Shown in pieces: positions 39,275 through 48,307 of a DNA stretch of 64,000 nt (position 1 is the first letter of the stretch; each line of letters begins with the position of its first letter). The stretch covers positions 930,001 to 994,000 of the forward strand of contig NZ_CP053826.1 of assembly GCF_013372125.1 (NCBI RefSeq), read 5' to 3'. The translations under genes and the position numbers were made by a program. Below the pieces are notes generated by a model. The model searched no databases. It was not told the origin of the DNA and saw nothing but the letters and a program-made list of their open reading frames with translations. The stretch comes from Campylobacter curvus. GTDB lineage: Bacteria > Campylobacterota > Campylobacteria > Campylobacterales > Campylobacteraceae.

Positions 39275-40857
39275 GGATCTTACTTTTTCTACTGGGACTT
39301 TTGGCCTTTGTTTATGGCGAACAAAATGCGAGCGTGCCACTTGATGATATCGAAAACAGCAGCAAAGCGGCCGACATAAGGCAGCAAATATCTGCTATCG
39401 ACACTTCGCTAAGAGGCAACGTGTGGATAACCAGATACGCAAACTACAACACCTATCAAAATCTTTTAAGCGAGCTTGAAAAAAACGAGGCCGCCCTTAA
39501 AAAACTGGATAAAAATTCGCGCAAAAGTGACGAGCTTATCAGACGTAGCGGGACATTGAAAGAGCAGATAAATTTACTAAAAGAGTATGAGAAAGTGCCT
39601 TTTTCAAATATGCTGGCCGCTCCCGAGGTCGAGACTCCGCCACGCATAATAAATCCTATCGCGCTGATATCGGGCTTTTCATACATCAAAAAGATCAAGG
39701 GCGAAAAGGCTGATTATTCGCGTCATATCGTCGAGCTCGAGGCTCTTTTGTCAAAGCTGGAGGATAAAGAAAAGCTGATGACGCAGCTACTAGAATTTGA
39801 CAACAGCGATGCAAACAGAGACGATCTTTACGCTCTTAGGCAAGAGATAAGCGAATTTAACGCAGTAAAGCAGATAGCCAACACCACTTTCAACGTCTAT
39901 GAAAAAAGAGCGGATGAAGCCATAAACATAACGACGACGGATATAAAATCGCAGTTTTTGAGCATGCTAAACATCGCTATCGTGATCATCATCACTATCG
40001 CTCTTACGTTTTTTGCGAAATTTATCGCAAAGCGCACTATCAGCGACAACGAGCGATTTTACACGGTCAATAAATTTTTAAATTTCCTAAATGTTACGAT
40101 CATCGTTTTGATACTGCTTTTTGCCTATATCGAAAACGTCACCTACGTCGTGACGGTGCTTGGTTTTGCATCGGCCGGTATCGCTATCGCGATGAAAGAT
40201 ATGTTTATGAGCATGCTTGGCTGGATGGTGATAATGTTTGGCGGCTCGATACACGTGGGAGACCGCGTCAGAGTCTTTCACGACGGATCGGAATTTGTAG
40301 GCGATATCATCGATATATCGTTACTTAGGATGACAGTGTTTGAGGACGTGACTTACTCGACGTATAAATTTAACCGCCGCGCAGGGCGTATCGTTTTCGT
40401 ACCGAACAACTATATATTTACCGATCTCATCGCAAACTATTCGCACTACGGTATGAAGACCGTTTGGGACGGCATCGATATCGTGATAAGCTTTGATAGC
40501 AACCATAAAAAAGCCGTGCATATCGCTAAAACGATCGTACGAAAGTATTCAAAGGGCTACACTGATATCGCAAAACGCCAAATGACGAAGCTTCGCAGTC
40601 AATACAGCGTGAAAAATCCAAACGTCGAGCCTAGAATTTTCACATTTTTCGAGCCATACGGTATAAATATCTCTAGCTGGTATATGTCCAACTCATACGC
40701 CACGCTAGCGCTTAGAAGCACGATAAGTGCGGAGCTCATAGACGCGTTTAATAAAGAAGACGACATAAAGATCGCATATCCTAGCCAAACGCTCTATCTT
40801 GGCAAGAAGCAGACTCCAAGTGCTCATAGCGAATTTGAAGGCGAGAGTCTGGCTTGA
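39271..40857 (+). CDS. MscS-family mechanosensitive channel
   Basis: This is a 528-residue channel with a signal peptide, a periplasmic coiled-coil-rich domain of about 200 residues and three membrane helices between about 230 and 310. The pore helix is rich in A/G ([21 protein letters not shown]), followed by the typical beta domain ([30 protein letters not shown]). The extended N-terminus makes it an MscK/YbdG-like long form. It overlaps both neighbours by a few bases. Confidence 0.88.
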   Translation: MRILLFLLGLLAFVYGEQNASVPLDDIENSSKAADIRQQISAIDTSLRGNVWITRYANYNTYQNLLSELEKNEAALKKLDKNSRKSDELIRRSGTLKEQINLLKEYEKVPFSNMLAAPEVETPPRIINPIALISGFSYIKKIKGEKADYSRHIVELEALLSKLEDKEKLMTQLLEFDNSDANRDDLYALRQEISEFNAVKQIANTTFNVYEKRADEAINITTTDIKSQFLSMLNIAIVIIITIALTFFAKFIAKRTISDNERFYTVNKFLNFLNVTIIVLILLFAYIENVTYVVTVLGFASAGIAIAMKDMFMSMLGWMVIMFGGSIHVGDRVRVFHDGSEFVGDIIDISLLRMTVFEDVTYSTYKFNRRAGRIVFVPNNYIFTDLIANYSHYGMKTVWDGIDIVISFDSNHKKAVHIAKTIVRKYSKGYTDIAKRQMTKLRSQYSVKNPNVEPRIFTFFEPYGINISSWYMSNSYATLALRSTISAELIDAFNKEDDIKIAYPSQTLYLGKKQTPSAHSEFEGESLA

Positions 40858-42104
40858 TGCAAAAGATATTTTTTAAAACTTTCGGGTGTCGCACGAACAT
40901 CTACGATACGGAGCTCATGAAAAGCTACGTAAAGGACTACGAGATCACAAATGACGAAGAGATAGCTGATGTAGTCGTGATAAACTCATGCACGGTCACA
41001 AACTCCGCCGACAGCGGCGTGAGAAACTACATAAATGGCGTGAAAAGGCGCGGTGCAAAGGTAATTTTAACAGGTTGCGGAGCGGTCAGTAAAGGCAAAG
41101 AGCTCTTTGAAAAGGACGCTATATTTGGAGTCATGGGCGCTAGCCAAAAAGCAAATATCAACTCTCTTTTAAGCTCCAAACAGCGCTTTTTCGAGCTTGG
41201 CGATCTAAATTCCATCGATAAAAACATCGTGACGAGCTACGAGAACCACACCAAGGCTTTCATTAAGATCCAAGAGGGCTGCAACTTCGCATGCAGCTAC
41301 TGCATCATCCCGTCCGTGCGCGGCAAAGCGCGAAGCATGGATGAAAGCTCTATCATAAACGAGGCTAAAATTTTAGCCGCCAACGGCTATAATGAGCTTG
41401 TTTTAACAGGCACCAATATCGGTAGCTACGGCAAAGATACGGGTAGCTCGCTTGGCAGGCTTTTGGCAAATTTAGGCAAAATTCCAGGCATCAGGCGCAT
41501 TAGACTTGGCAGTATCGAGCCAAGCCAGATAGACGAGAGCTTTCGCGAAATTTTAAAAGAGAGCTGGCTGGAGCGGCATTTGCATATCGCGCTTCAGCAC
41601 ACCAGCGAAAAGATGCTGCGTATCATGCGCCGTAGGAATCAAGCCTTTAGCGACCTGGAACTTTTTAACGAGCTAAGCTCGCTTGGCTTTGCGCTGGGGA
41701 CTGATTTTATCGTGGGGCACCCTGGAGAGAGCGAGGAGATCTGGGCTGAGGCGCTTGAAAATTTTAAAAAATTCCCGCTTACTCATTTGCATGTGTTTGC
41801 GTATTCTCCTCGTGCAAATACGCACTCTGCGACGATGAAAGCAGGTGTCAGCGGCGACGTGGCGAAAGAGAGGCTAAATTTACTAAAGCAGATCACCGCG
41901 CAAAATAATCTAAATTTCAGAAAACGGCATAAGGAAAATTTAAAGGTCTTGGTGGAGAAAAAAAATGCCAATCTCTACGAGGGCTTCGATCAGTTTTATA
42001 ATAAGCTAAGGATCGACTCGGCTAGAGATATAAGCAAAGAGTGGTTGGAGGTAGGCGAATATGAGGTCCAAAATGAGGCGAATTATGCAAAAATTCAGTT
42101 TTAA
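40857..42104 (+). CDS. mtaB: tRNA t6A37 methylthiotransferase (MtaB type)
   Basis: This radical-SAM enzyme of 415 residues converts t6A to ms2t6A at position 37 of tRNAs reading ANN codons. The N-terminal UPF0004 domain carries three cysteines (FGCRTN, NSCTVTN, TGCGAVS) for one cluster. The radical-SAM cluster is CNFACSYC. The family assignment to MtaB, and not MiaB, rests on FGCRTN and overall resemblance. The preferred ATG (40857) forms TGATG with the mscS stop. Confidence 0.9.
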   Translation: MQKIFFKTFGCRTNIYDTELMKSYVKDYEITNDEEIADVVVINSCTVTNSADSGVRNYINGVKRRGAKVILTGCGAVSKGKELFEKDAIFGVMGASQKANINSLLSSKQRFFELGDLNSIDKNIVTSYENHTKAFIKIQEGCNFACSYCIIPSVRGKARSMDESSIINEAKILAANGYNELVLTGTNIGSYGKDTGSSLGRLLANLGKIPGIRRIRLGSIEPSQIDESFREILKESWLERHLHIALQHTSEKMLRIMRRRNQAFSDLELFNELSSLGFALGTDFIVGHPGESEEIWAEALENFKKFPLTHLHVFAYSPRANTHSATMKAGVSGDVAKERLNLLKQITAQNNLNFRKRHKENLKVLVEKKNANLYEGFDQFYNKLRIDSARDISKEWLEVGEYEVQNEANYAKIQF

Positions 42105-43755
42105 ATTCAACAAAAAAAATATCTTGATCATTGCGGCGGTGCTTCTGGTCGTCGTCCTGGCTCTTGCCGTGAGCAAAGAACCAAAGAGCATAAGCTACGA
42201 AGGATATATGCAGCTTCTTAGCGGCAACTTCATCGACAAGGCCGTAATCGATGAAGACGACGTCATACTCTACGCCCAAAATAACCGCTACAAGATCATA
42301 AAAGATGGCGTGGATATAAAGGAGCTCGTCAAAAAAGTGCCCGTCGAGCGAACGCAAAACTATATCGTGATGAGCGAAATTTTCACCATTTGCTTTATAC
42401 TTTTGATATTTTTTGTAGCAGTGCTTTTACTGCTTAGATTTAGAAAAAAGAGCCAGCCAGCCGGTGATAAAACGCCGGCTTACGATCTTGAAAGCATAGT
42501 AAATTCCTTCGCTACACCGGTGATCTCAAACGTGAGATTTGACGATGTAGCCGGTATCGATGATGTCAAAATGGAGCTTAGCGAGATCGTGGACTTTCTA
42601 AAAAACCCTATAAAATACCGAAATTTCGGTATCAAAATGCCAAAAGGTGTGCTGATGATAGGACCTCCTGGCGTAGGCAAAACGCTCGTGGCAAAGGCGG
42701 TCGCCGGAGAGGCGAACGTGCCGTTTTTTTATCAAAACGGCGCTAGCTTCGTGCAAATTTACGTCGGCATGGGCGCAAAACGTGTCCGTGAGCTTTTTAG
42801 CAAGGCAAAATCCTACGCCCCGTCTATTATCTTTATCGACGAGATAGACGCAGTGGGAAAGAGCAGGGGAGGTAGCCGCAACGACGAGCGCGAAGCCACG
42901 CTAAATCAGCTGCTGACCGAGATGGACGGCTTTGAAGACAACTCAGGCGTCATCGTGATCGCAGCGACGAATCGCATCGAGATGATCGACGAGGCGCTGC
43001 TTCGCTCGGGGCGATTTGACAGGCGTATTTTCCTATCTATGCCTGATTTTAAGGATAGGATGGCGATATTAAAGACCTATCTAAAAGGCAAAAAATGTGA
43101 AGCCGACGTGAGCGATATAGCTAAGATGAGCGTAGGCTTTTCAGGGGCGGCACTAAGCACGCTCGTAAATGAAGCGGCGATAAACGCGCTAAGAAACGGC
43201 AGCGAAATTTTAAGGATGGGTGACTTTGAAGCGGTCTTAAATAAGGTTTTGCTCGGTAAAAAAAAGGTGCTAAGCTACTCCGAGTCCGAGAAAAAGATAC
43301 AAGCGACCTATCAGGCGGCAAAGGCGCTGGCCGCCTTTTGGTTTGATGTGAAATTCGACAAAATTTCACTCATCGAGGATAGGTTCGTCGGTATCGAAAG
43401 AGAGATAGAGTCGCGCTCGCAAATGATCTCTCGCATAAAGGTTTTTTTAGCCGGTATGTGCAAGCTGGAGCTTGACGAGAACGATATATTTTCAAATTCC
43501 AGCACGGACTTGAACTACGCAAAAGACTTGGCCTCAAAGATGGTCTACGAATACGGCATGGGAAAGTCTTTCGTGCCAAATCCTGCAGACGTCGAGGAAA
43601 TTTTGAGCCAGGCAAGAGAAGAAACCATAAGCTTTTTAAAGGGCGTAAGCATGCAAATAGCGCGTATCAGCGAATTTTTGCTAGTCTATGAGAGCGTGGA
43701 TAAAGAGATGGTGGCAAATATATTAAACGAGACTTATGAACTGGAGGATAAATGA
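42061..43755 (+). CDS. FtsH-like membrane AAA ATPase without zinc-protease motif
   Basis: This 564-residue FtsH homologue has two N-terminal helices (about 20-37 and 107-126) flanking a short periplasmic domain. The AAA module is complete: Walker A GPPGVGKT (201-208), Walker B IIFIDE (256-261) and the SRH arginines in RSGRFDRR. Where FtsH has HEAGH, this protein reads QAAKA (418-422), so both histidines and the glutamate are gone, while the third ligand D483 (STDL) remains. It is therefore predicted to unfold or remodel proteins without cleaving them. The start overlaps mtaB by 44 bases and has GGAGG nine bases upstream. It is coupled to mog by ATGA. Confidence 0.88.
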   Translation: MRSKMRRIMQKFSFKFNKKNILIIAAVLLVVVLALAVSKEPKSISYEGYMQLLSGNFIDKAVIDEDDVILYAQNNRYKIIKDGVDIKELVKKVPVERTQNYIVMSEIFTICFILLIFFVAVLLLLRFRKKSQPAGDKTPAYDLESIVNSFATPVISNVRFDDVAGIDDVKMELSEIVDFLKNPIKYRNFGIKMPKGVLMIGPPGVGKTLVAKAVAGEANVPFFYQNGASFVQIYVGMGAKRVRELFSKAKSYAPSIIFIDEIDAVGKSRGGSRNDEREATLNQLLTEMDGFEDNSGVIVIAATNRIEMIDEALLRSGRFDRRIFLSMPDFKDRMAILKTYLKGKKCEADVSDIAKMSVGFSGAALSTLVNEAAINALRNGSEILRMGDFEAVLNKVLLGKKKVLSYSESEKKIQATYQAAKALAAFWFDVKFDKISLIEDRFVGIEREIESRSQMISRIKVFLAGMCKLELDENDIFSNSSTDLNYAKDLASKMVYEYGMGKSFVPNPADVEEILSQAREETISFLKGVSMQIARISEFLLVYESVDKEMVANILNETYELEDK

Positions 43756-44282
43756 AAGCTAAAATAGGAATTTTAACTCTATCTGATCGAGCAAGCAAGG
43801 GTATTTATGAGGATCTTTCTGGTGCTGCTATCAGGCAAATTTTAGATGAGTGGATCGTGAGTGAGCGAGAGTATTTTTACGAAGTCATAGCTGATGATTT
43901 TAAAATTATTAAAGAGCGACTCATTTATATGAGCGATAAGCTTGGCTGCGATCTTATCCTAACTACAGGTGGCACTGGACCTGCAGAGCGCGATGTGACA
44001 CCCGAGGCGACCGAGGCTGTGTGTAAAAAGATGATGCCGGGCTTTGGCGAGCTAATGCGCGCAGCGAGCCTAAAATTTGTCCCCACAGCGATCCTCTCGC
44101 GTCAGACAGCCGGTATCCGCGCTCACGCTCTTATCGTAAATTTACCCGGTCAGCCAAAGGCGATAAGAGAGTGCCTAGAGCCGATATTTCCGGCTATGCC
44201 ATACTGCATCGACCTTATCGGCGGAGCGTTTATCGAGACTGATGAGAGCAAGATGAAGGTGTTTAGACCGAAGAAGAAATAA
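43752..44282 (+). CDS. mog: Molybdopterin adenylyltransferase
   Basis: This enzyme adenylates molybdopterin before molybdenum insertion. The 176-residue length and signatures IGILTLSDRASKGIYED, LTTGGTGPAERDVTPEAT and NLPGQPKAI are those of MogA. Molybdoenzymes such as formate dehydrogenase and nitrate reductase are common in Campylobacter, so the gene is expected. It ends an operon of overlapping genes. Confidence 0.94.
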   Translation: MKAKIGILTLSDRASKGIYEDLSGAAIRQILDEWIVSEREYFYEVIADDFKIIKERLIYMSDKLGCDLILTTGGTGPAERDVTPEATEAVCKKMMPGFGELMRAASLKFVPTAILSRQTAGIRAHALIVNLPGQPKAIRECLEPIFPAMPYCIDLIGGAFIETDESKMKVFRPKKK

Positions 44283-44299
44283 AATTATTATTTCTTCTT
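44271..44299 (+). terminator. Terminator overlapping the mog stop
   Basis: AAGAAGAAATAA (44271-44282) and its exact complement (44288-44299) flank a 5-base loop. The left arm includes the last codons and stop of mog. It is A/T-rich and so weak as a stem, but perfectly symmetric; the arms mean it may work for both strands. Confidence 0.55.
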
Positions 44300-44396
44300 G
44301 CTTTGCAACTTTCTTGAAAAGCCGAATTCTAATGCAGTGTTCTGCATAAAGCTGTTGTTCCTGGAGTAAGTAAGAGAATTTTGAAAGCGAACTAAG

Positions 44397-44996
44397 CTAA
44401 ATTTTCCTATTTTTTCGCCTGATGTAAAGAACGTAAAACGCCGTTATAAACGCAACTGCAACGAGTAGAGCGATGACTATATGGCTAAGCGTGCCGTGAT
44501 CATAGTTCGTTCCTAAAAAATATCCAACGCCAAGCAGTATCGCGACCCAGATGCCAGCTCCGAGTGCGGTAAATAGGCAAAATTTAGCCAAATTCATCTT
44601 TGCTAGCCCTGCCGGCAGGCTGATATACTGGCGGATGCCGGGGATCAGGCGGCAGTTAAAGGTCGAGATCTCGCCGTGTTTGTTGAAAAATGCCTCGAAT
44701 TTTGCCATTTTTTCATCCGTGATACCGACAAATTTACCGTATTTTAAGATAAGCTCACGTCCGAAAAAGTAACACAGATAGTAGTTGAATACCGCTCCTG
44801 CTAGGCTGCCGCCCACACCAGCTAAAAACGCAAATACCAAATTCATCTCACCCTTATGCACGAGGTATCCCGCCGGGATCATCGCCACTTCGCTTGGAAA
44901 CGGGAAAAAGGAGCTTTCTAAAAACATCATAACAAAAATACCCGTGTAGCCCCACTGACTCACGATACCGACGATAAAATCAATGATTTGTTGCAA
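44397..44996 (-). CDS. DedA-family membrane protein
   Basis: This 199-residue inner-membrane protein of the DedA/VTT family has about five helices, the FPSEVAMIPAGYL segment, the F/G-rich AGVGGSLAGAVFNYYLCYFFGRE and the RLIPGIRQYISLPAGLAKM motif. Family members flip undecaprenyl phosphate or phospholipid carriers and affect membrane homeostasis. It starts 3 bases after the LysE-like stop. Confidence 0.88.
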   Translation of the reverse strand: MQQIIDFIVGIVSQWGYTGIFVMMFLESSFFPFPSEVAMIPAGYLVHKGEMNLVFAFLAGVGGSLAGAVFNYYLCYFFGRELILKYGKFVGITDEKMAKFEAFFNKHGEISTFNCRLIPGIRQYISLPAGLAKMNLAKFCLFTALGAGIWVAILLGVGYFLGTNYDHGTLSHIVIALLVAVAFITAFYVLYIRRKNRKI

Positions 44997-44999
44997 AAT

Positions 45000-45638
45000 T
45001 TATCCTTGTATCTTTTGGTAACACTCAAAAGCGATGAGAAGTGCGAAAACGATGAATATCGCACCGCAAACGGCGTCTAAAATTTTTTGATTGTTTAAAA
45101 AAATCTCACGTGGCTTTTTGGCTGAGAAGATTTTACCCACGAGTAAAAATACGCAAAGGCTTTCAAAGCTGATGAAAAACGCCACGCCAAGTAGCTGCCA
45201 AAGCGAGTCAAGAGAGCTAACAAAAACCGAAAACACGCTGGCAAAATAAAGCACTGCTTTTGGATTTGAGAGATTTGTAAAAAATCCGGTGATGAAAAAT
45301 TTCCGTAGTCCGCCCTTGGTCGCTTTGCCGTTTAAATTTAGGCTACCGCCGCTTTTTAGCGACCTCAAAATGCCCACACCCAGATAAAGTAGATAAAGGC
45401 TGCTAGCGATCATCAGTAAAATTTGTATTGCTGGAAATGCCAAAAATAGGGCGTTTAGTCCAAGAATGGTGAGAAATATCCATATCACGATGCCACACCC
45501 CACACCAAGGCTAGCGGCGATCGCCTCTTTGTAGCCGCTAGCTAGCGATGTGCGAAGTATGAGAAGTATATCTGGACCCGGGACGATCAGCACGAAAAAG
45601 TGCGTGACCGCCAGGGTCAAAATCATAAGCGGATTCAT
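45000..45638 (-). CDS. LysE/RhtB-family exporter
   Basis: This is a 212-residue inner-membrane exporter with five to six helices and the family motif PGPDILLILRTSLASGYKEAI near the N-terminus, with NPKAVLYF in the middle. The family exports amino acids. The substrate is unknown. It lies just downstream of the metQ genes, so homoserine, threonine or a methionine-related export role is possible but only inferred. Confidence 0.85.
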   Translation of the reverse strand: MNPLMILTLAVTHFFVLIVPGPDILLILRTSLASGYKEAIAASLGVGCGIVIWIFLTILGLNALFLAFPAIQILLMIASSLYLLYLGVGILRSLKSGGSLNLNGKATKGGLRKFFITGFFTNLSNPKAVLYFASVFSVFVSSLDSLWQLLGVAFFISFESLCVFLLVGKIFSAKKPREIFLNNQKILDAVCGAIFIVFALLIAFECYQKIQG

Positions 45639-45671
45639 TTTTTTCTTTAAATTTAGGGCTGCTCGGCCATT

Positions 45672-46451
45672 TTAAAACGCCGGTATGACCTCACCTTTGT
45701 AGCGTTCGAGGATAAATTTCCTCGTGTCATCGCTCAACACCGCTTTAACAAGAGCCTTGATCTTTGGGCTATTTTCATTGCCTGCTCTTGTGACGATGAT
45801 GTTTGCGTAGGGACTATTTGCGTCTTCAAGTAGCAACGCATCCTTTGCCACGCTCATGCCTAGATCGAGCACGAAATTTGTGCTGATAGCGGCGAGATCG
45901 ACTTCATCAAGCGTGCGTGGTATCTGCGCACCTTCAAGTTCGACGAATTTAAGATGTAGCGGGTTTTTCGTGATGTCGTGAGGGGTCGCTTGCACAGCCT
46001 TTTTGTCAAGCTCGATGAGTCCTGCTTTTTCCAAAATCCTCAAAGCGCGGTTGCCATTTGACGGGTCATACGCGATCGCGACCGTCGCGCCGTCTTTTAG
46101 CTCGTTTATGTTTTTTATCTTTTTTGAATAAAGCCCAAGCGGCTCGACATGCACGCTCGCGACCTTGACTAAATTTAGCCCGCGGTTTTTGTTTTGCTCT
46201 TCAAGATATGGCAAATGCTGGAAGAAATTCGCGTCCAGATCGCCATCTTGTGTCGCGATATTTGGGATCGAGTAGTCCGTGATCTCCGAGATCACCAGGT
46301 CGTATCCAAGCTCTTTTAGCTTTGGTTTGACAAATTCTAAAATTTCAGCGTGCGGAATTGGCGAAACGCCGACTATTATGGTTTTATCGTCGCTTTTGGC
46401 GTATAAATTTAAAGCCAAAAATGCGGCTGCTAGCAGGTTTAAAATTTTCAT
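45672..46451 (-). CDS. metQ: Methionine-binding protein MetQ, copy 1
   Basis: This is a periplasmic NlpA-family binding protein of 259 residues that delivers methionine to MetNI. It shows VGVSPIPHAEIL, QDGDLDANFFQHLPYLEEQN and AAISTNFVLDLG. The N-terminus is a signal peptide (ending about LYA) without a lipobox cysteine, so it should be soluble and not a lipoprotein. The Shine-Dalgarno AAAAGGA can pair with TCCTTTT just upstream. It is about half identical to copy 2, indicating an old duplication. Confidence 0.88.
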   Translation of the reverse strand: MKILNLLAAAFLALNLYAKSDDKTIIVGVSPIPHAEILEFVKPKLKELGYDLVISEITDYSIPNIATQDGDLDANFFQHLPYLEEQNKNRGLNLVKVASVHVEPLGLYSKKIKNINELKDGATVAIAYDPSNGNRALRILEKAGLIELDKKAVQATPHDITKNPLHLKFVELEGAQIPRTLDEVDLAAISTNFVLDLGMSVAKDALLLEDANSPYANIIVTRAGNENSPKIKALVKAVLSDDTRKFILERYKGEVIPAF

Positions 46452-46457
46452 TATTTT

Positions 46458-46476
46458 TCCTTTTTTATGAAAAGGA
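46458..46476 (-). promoter_or_regulatory. Hairpin covering the metQ copy 1 ribosome site
   Basis: On the minus strand TCCTTTT (46470-46476) can pair with AAAAGGA (46458-46464) across a 5-base loop. The second arm is the Shine-Dalgarno of metQ copy 1, which would be hidden in the folded state. Confidence 0.45.
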
Positions 46477-46600
46477 CGGCGCTAAAAAGGTAAAAGCTTT
46501 TACGCCGCCTTAAATTTAAGAGTGTCCTCTAAACTAAATTTTAGGCTCACTGCGCGCTTAAATTTGCCTACGGTAGGGAAAATTTAAGTAGCTTGCAAGA

Positions 46601-47383
46601 TCAAAACGTCGGAAGTATCGCGCCTTTATATTTTTCCTCGATAAATTTCTTCACTTCCGGGCTTGTGATAGCTTTGTCGAGAGCTTTGGTCTTCGGGCTG
46701 TTTTCGTTGCCGGCTTTGACTACGACGTAGTTTGTGTATGGGCTATCTTTGCTTTCTAACACGAGCGCGTCTTTTGTAGGGTTGAGATTTGCGTTCATAG
46801 CGTAGTTTGTGTTGATGACCGCGATCGTCACATCATCTAGGGTGCGCGGCACTTGGGCTGTCTCGATCTCTTCAAATTTTAGCTTTTTAGGATTTTCGAC
46901 AATGTCAAGCGGGGTTTTTAGCGGGTTGTTGTTTAGTTTGATGAGACCTGCGCTGGCTAAAACATCAAGCGCGCGGCTCTCGTTTGTCGGGTCGTTTGGT
47001 ATCGAGACGCTGCTGCCCTCTTTAAGCTCTTTGATGTCTTTTATCTTTTTTGAATAAACCCCCATAGGTTCTAAATGCACGCCGACGGTTTTAACAAGAT
47101 GAGTGCCTTTGTTTTTATTAAATTCCTCAAGATACGGCAGGTGTTGGAAGTAGTTTGCGTCCAGATCGCCATCTTCTGTGGCTAAATTTGGCACGGTGTA
47201 GTCGTTGAATTCTTTTATTTCAAGCGTGTAGCCATCTTTTGCGAGGATCGGTTTTACGACTTCGAGGATCTCGGCATGCGGCACGGGAGTGGCACCTACG
47301 ATGATCGTTTTTGCTTTATCGGCGGCATTTGCAGATAGTGACAGACCAAGGGCGACTAGGGAAGAGAGAAGTATTTTATTCAT
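46601..47383 (-). CDS. metQ: Methionine-binding protein MetQ, copy 2
   Basis: This second NlpA-family periplasmic binding protein has 260 residues and the same signatures as copy 1 (VGATPVPHAEILEVVKP, EDGDLDANYFQHLPYLEE, VINTNYAMNANL). Its signal peptide ends at ANA before ADKAK, and there is no lipobox cysteine. It is the nearer gene to metI, behind a 249-base leader that carries a Met/Cys-rich small frame and several alternative RNA hairpins, one hiding its AAAAAAGGAT ribosome site. Confidence 0.9.
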   Translation of the reverse strand: MNKILLSSLVALGLSLSANAADKAKTIIVGATPVPHAEILEVVKPILAKDGYTLEIKEFNDYTVPNLATEDGDLDANYFQHLPYLEEFNKNKGTHLVKTVGVHLEPMGVYSKKIKDIKELKEGSSVSIPNDPTNESRALDVLASAGLIKLNNNPLKTPLDIVENPKKLKFEEIETAQVPRTLDDVTIAVINTNYAMNANLNPTKDALVLESKDSPYTNYVVVKAGNENSPKTKALDKAITSPEVKKFIEEKYKGAILPTF

Positions 47384-47385
47384 TT

Positions 47386-47501
47386 TTTATCCTTTTTTAA
47401 ATTTGCGCTAAACGACTTAAAAGGATAAATTTAAAGTAGTGTCTAAATTTCTTTTTAAGTATTTAGCAAGCTAAGCACTTAAAAAGAAATTTGTGCTTAG
47501 C
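47386..47501 (-). promoter_or_regulatory. Candidate attenuator leader upstream of metQ
   Basis: Reading 5' to 3' on the minus strand, four pairings compete. P1 joins 47493-47501 to 47470-47478 (9 bp, GCTAAGCAC with GTGCTTAGC). P2 joins 47477-47492 to 47445-47460 (16 bp, perfect). P3 joins 47445-47460 to 47415-47432 (8 plus 6 bp around an internal loop). P4 joins 47419-47429 to 47386-47396 (11 bp, perfect) and covers the metQ Shine-Dalgarno. P1 starts two bases after the stop of the small Met/Cys frame, so ribosome position there could choose between the folds. No U-run follows, which points to translational control. Confidence 0.6.
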
Positions 47502-47503
47502 GG

Positions 47504-47563
47504 TTAGTCTTTCGACGACTTATGTTCTATCAAGCGACACATTTCGCACATATCTGATTTCAT
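47504..47563 (-). CDS. 19-codon Met/Cys-rich leader reading frame
   Basis: The frame MKSDMCEMCRLIEHKSSKD follows a strong AAAGGAT ribosome site spaced five bases from the ATG. Three of the first eight residues are Met, and Cys occurs at positions 6 and 9, a sulfur amino acid bias fitting a gene set for methionine uptake. The stop lies two bases before a chain of alternative hairpins. It is too short for usual gene calling. It could be a regulatory leader peptide or a tiny CxxC metal-binding protein. Conservation in related species would decide. Confidence 0.6.
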   Translation of the reverse strand: MKSDMCEMCRLIEHKSSKD

Positions 47564-47632
47564 GTTTATCCTTTCAAGTAAAATAATTTGGCGATTTTAA
47601 ATGAAAAAACTTTAAAATCAGATAAAAATGTG

Positions 47633-48307
47633 CTATTTTTTTGTAATTTTGTAAAAAAAGTTTCCAAGAATTTGAAAAATTTGCACCATTATGATCAAAA
47701 TCACGACCGTGTAAAGCATAATGTCAGGTCTAAAACGCTGATAGCCGTAGTTGATAGCGACCGCGCCAAGTCCGCCGCCTCCGACTGCGCCAGCCATCGC
47801 TGAAAAGCCGATATTTACGATGAGAGTTAGCGTAAAGGCCGAGATGATGCCCGGTAGCGCCTCTACAAACATCACGCGAAAGATGATCTGTAAATTTGAG
47901 CTGCCAAAGCTTTTTGCCGCTTCGATGATGCCTTTATCGACCTCTTTTAGCGCATTTTCGATGAGTCTAGCGACAAAAGGTGCAGCCCCGATAGTAAGCG
48001 GGACGATCGCCGCTGTCGTGCCTATGCTTGTGCCTACGATCATTTTCGTGACCGGAAAAAGTACGATTATTAGGATGATAAACGGAAAGCTTCTGAGTGT
48101 ATTTATGAGCACGTCAAGCGTGAAGTAAAGCTTCGCGTTTGGTTTCAGCCCGTCTTTGTCCGAAAGCACGAGCAACACGGCAGGTATAAGCCCGATAGCA
48201 AAGGCCAAAAACGTCGAAACCAGGCTCATATAAAGCGTCTCGTTGATCGCAGGAAGTAAAATACGTGCGAACACGTCGGGAAATTTAGAAAAATCTATGC
48301 CAAACAT
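47633..48307 (-). CDS. metI: Methionine ABC transporter permease MetI
   Basis: This is a 224-residue permease with five helices and the EAA-type loop (LIENALKEVDKGIIEAAKSFGSS). The full-frame start is a TTG at 48322 within metN. The ATG at 48307 overlaps the metN stop (TAATG) and has GGGAGG upstream, so it is preferred. It works with MetN and the MetQ proteins to import methionine. Confidence 0.93.
   Translation of the reverse strand: MFGIDFSKFPDVFARILLPAINETLYMSLVSTFLAFAIGLIPAVLLVLSDKDGLKPNAKLYFTLDVLINTLRSFPFIILIIVLFPVTKMIVGTSIGTTAAIVPLTIGAAPFVARLIENALKEVDKGIIEAAKSFGSSNLQIIFRVMFVEALPGIISAFTLTLIVNIGFSAMAGAVGGGGLGAVAINYGYQRFRPDIMLYTVVILIIMVQIFQILGNFFYKITKK

Noticed and set aside
47445-47492. 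Simple Rho-independent terminator between metI and metQ
   Set aside because: The 16-bp stem is A/T-rich and is not followed by a U-run on the minus strand; the alternative-pairing model explains more of the sequence.
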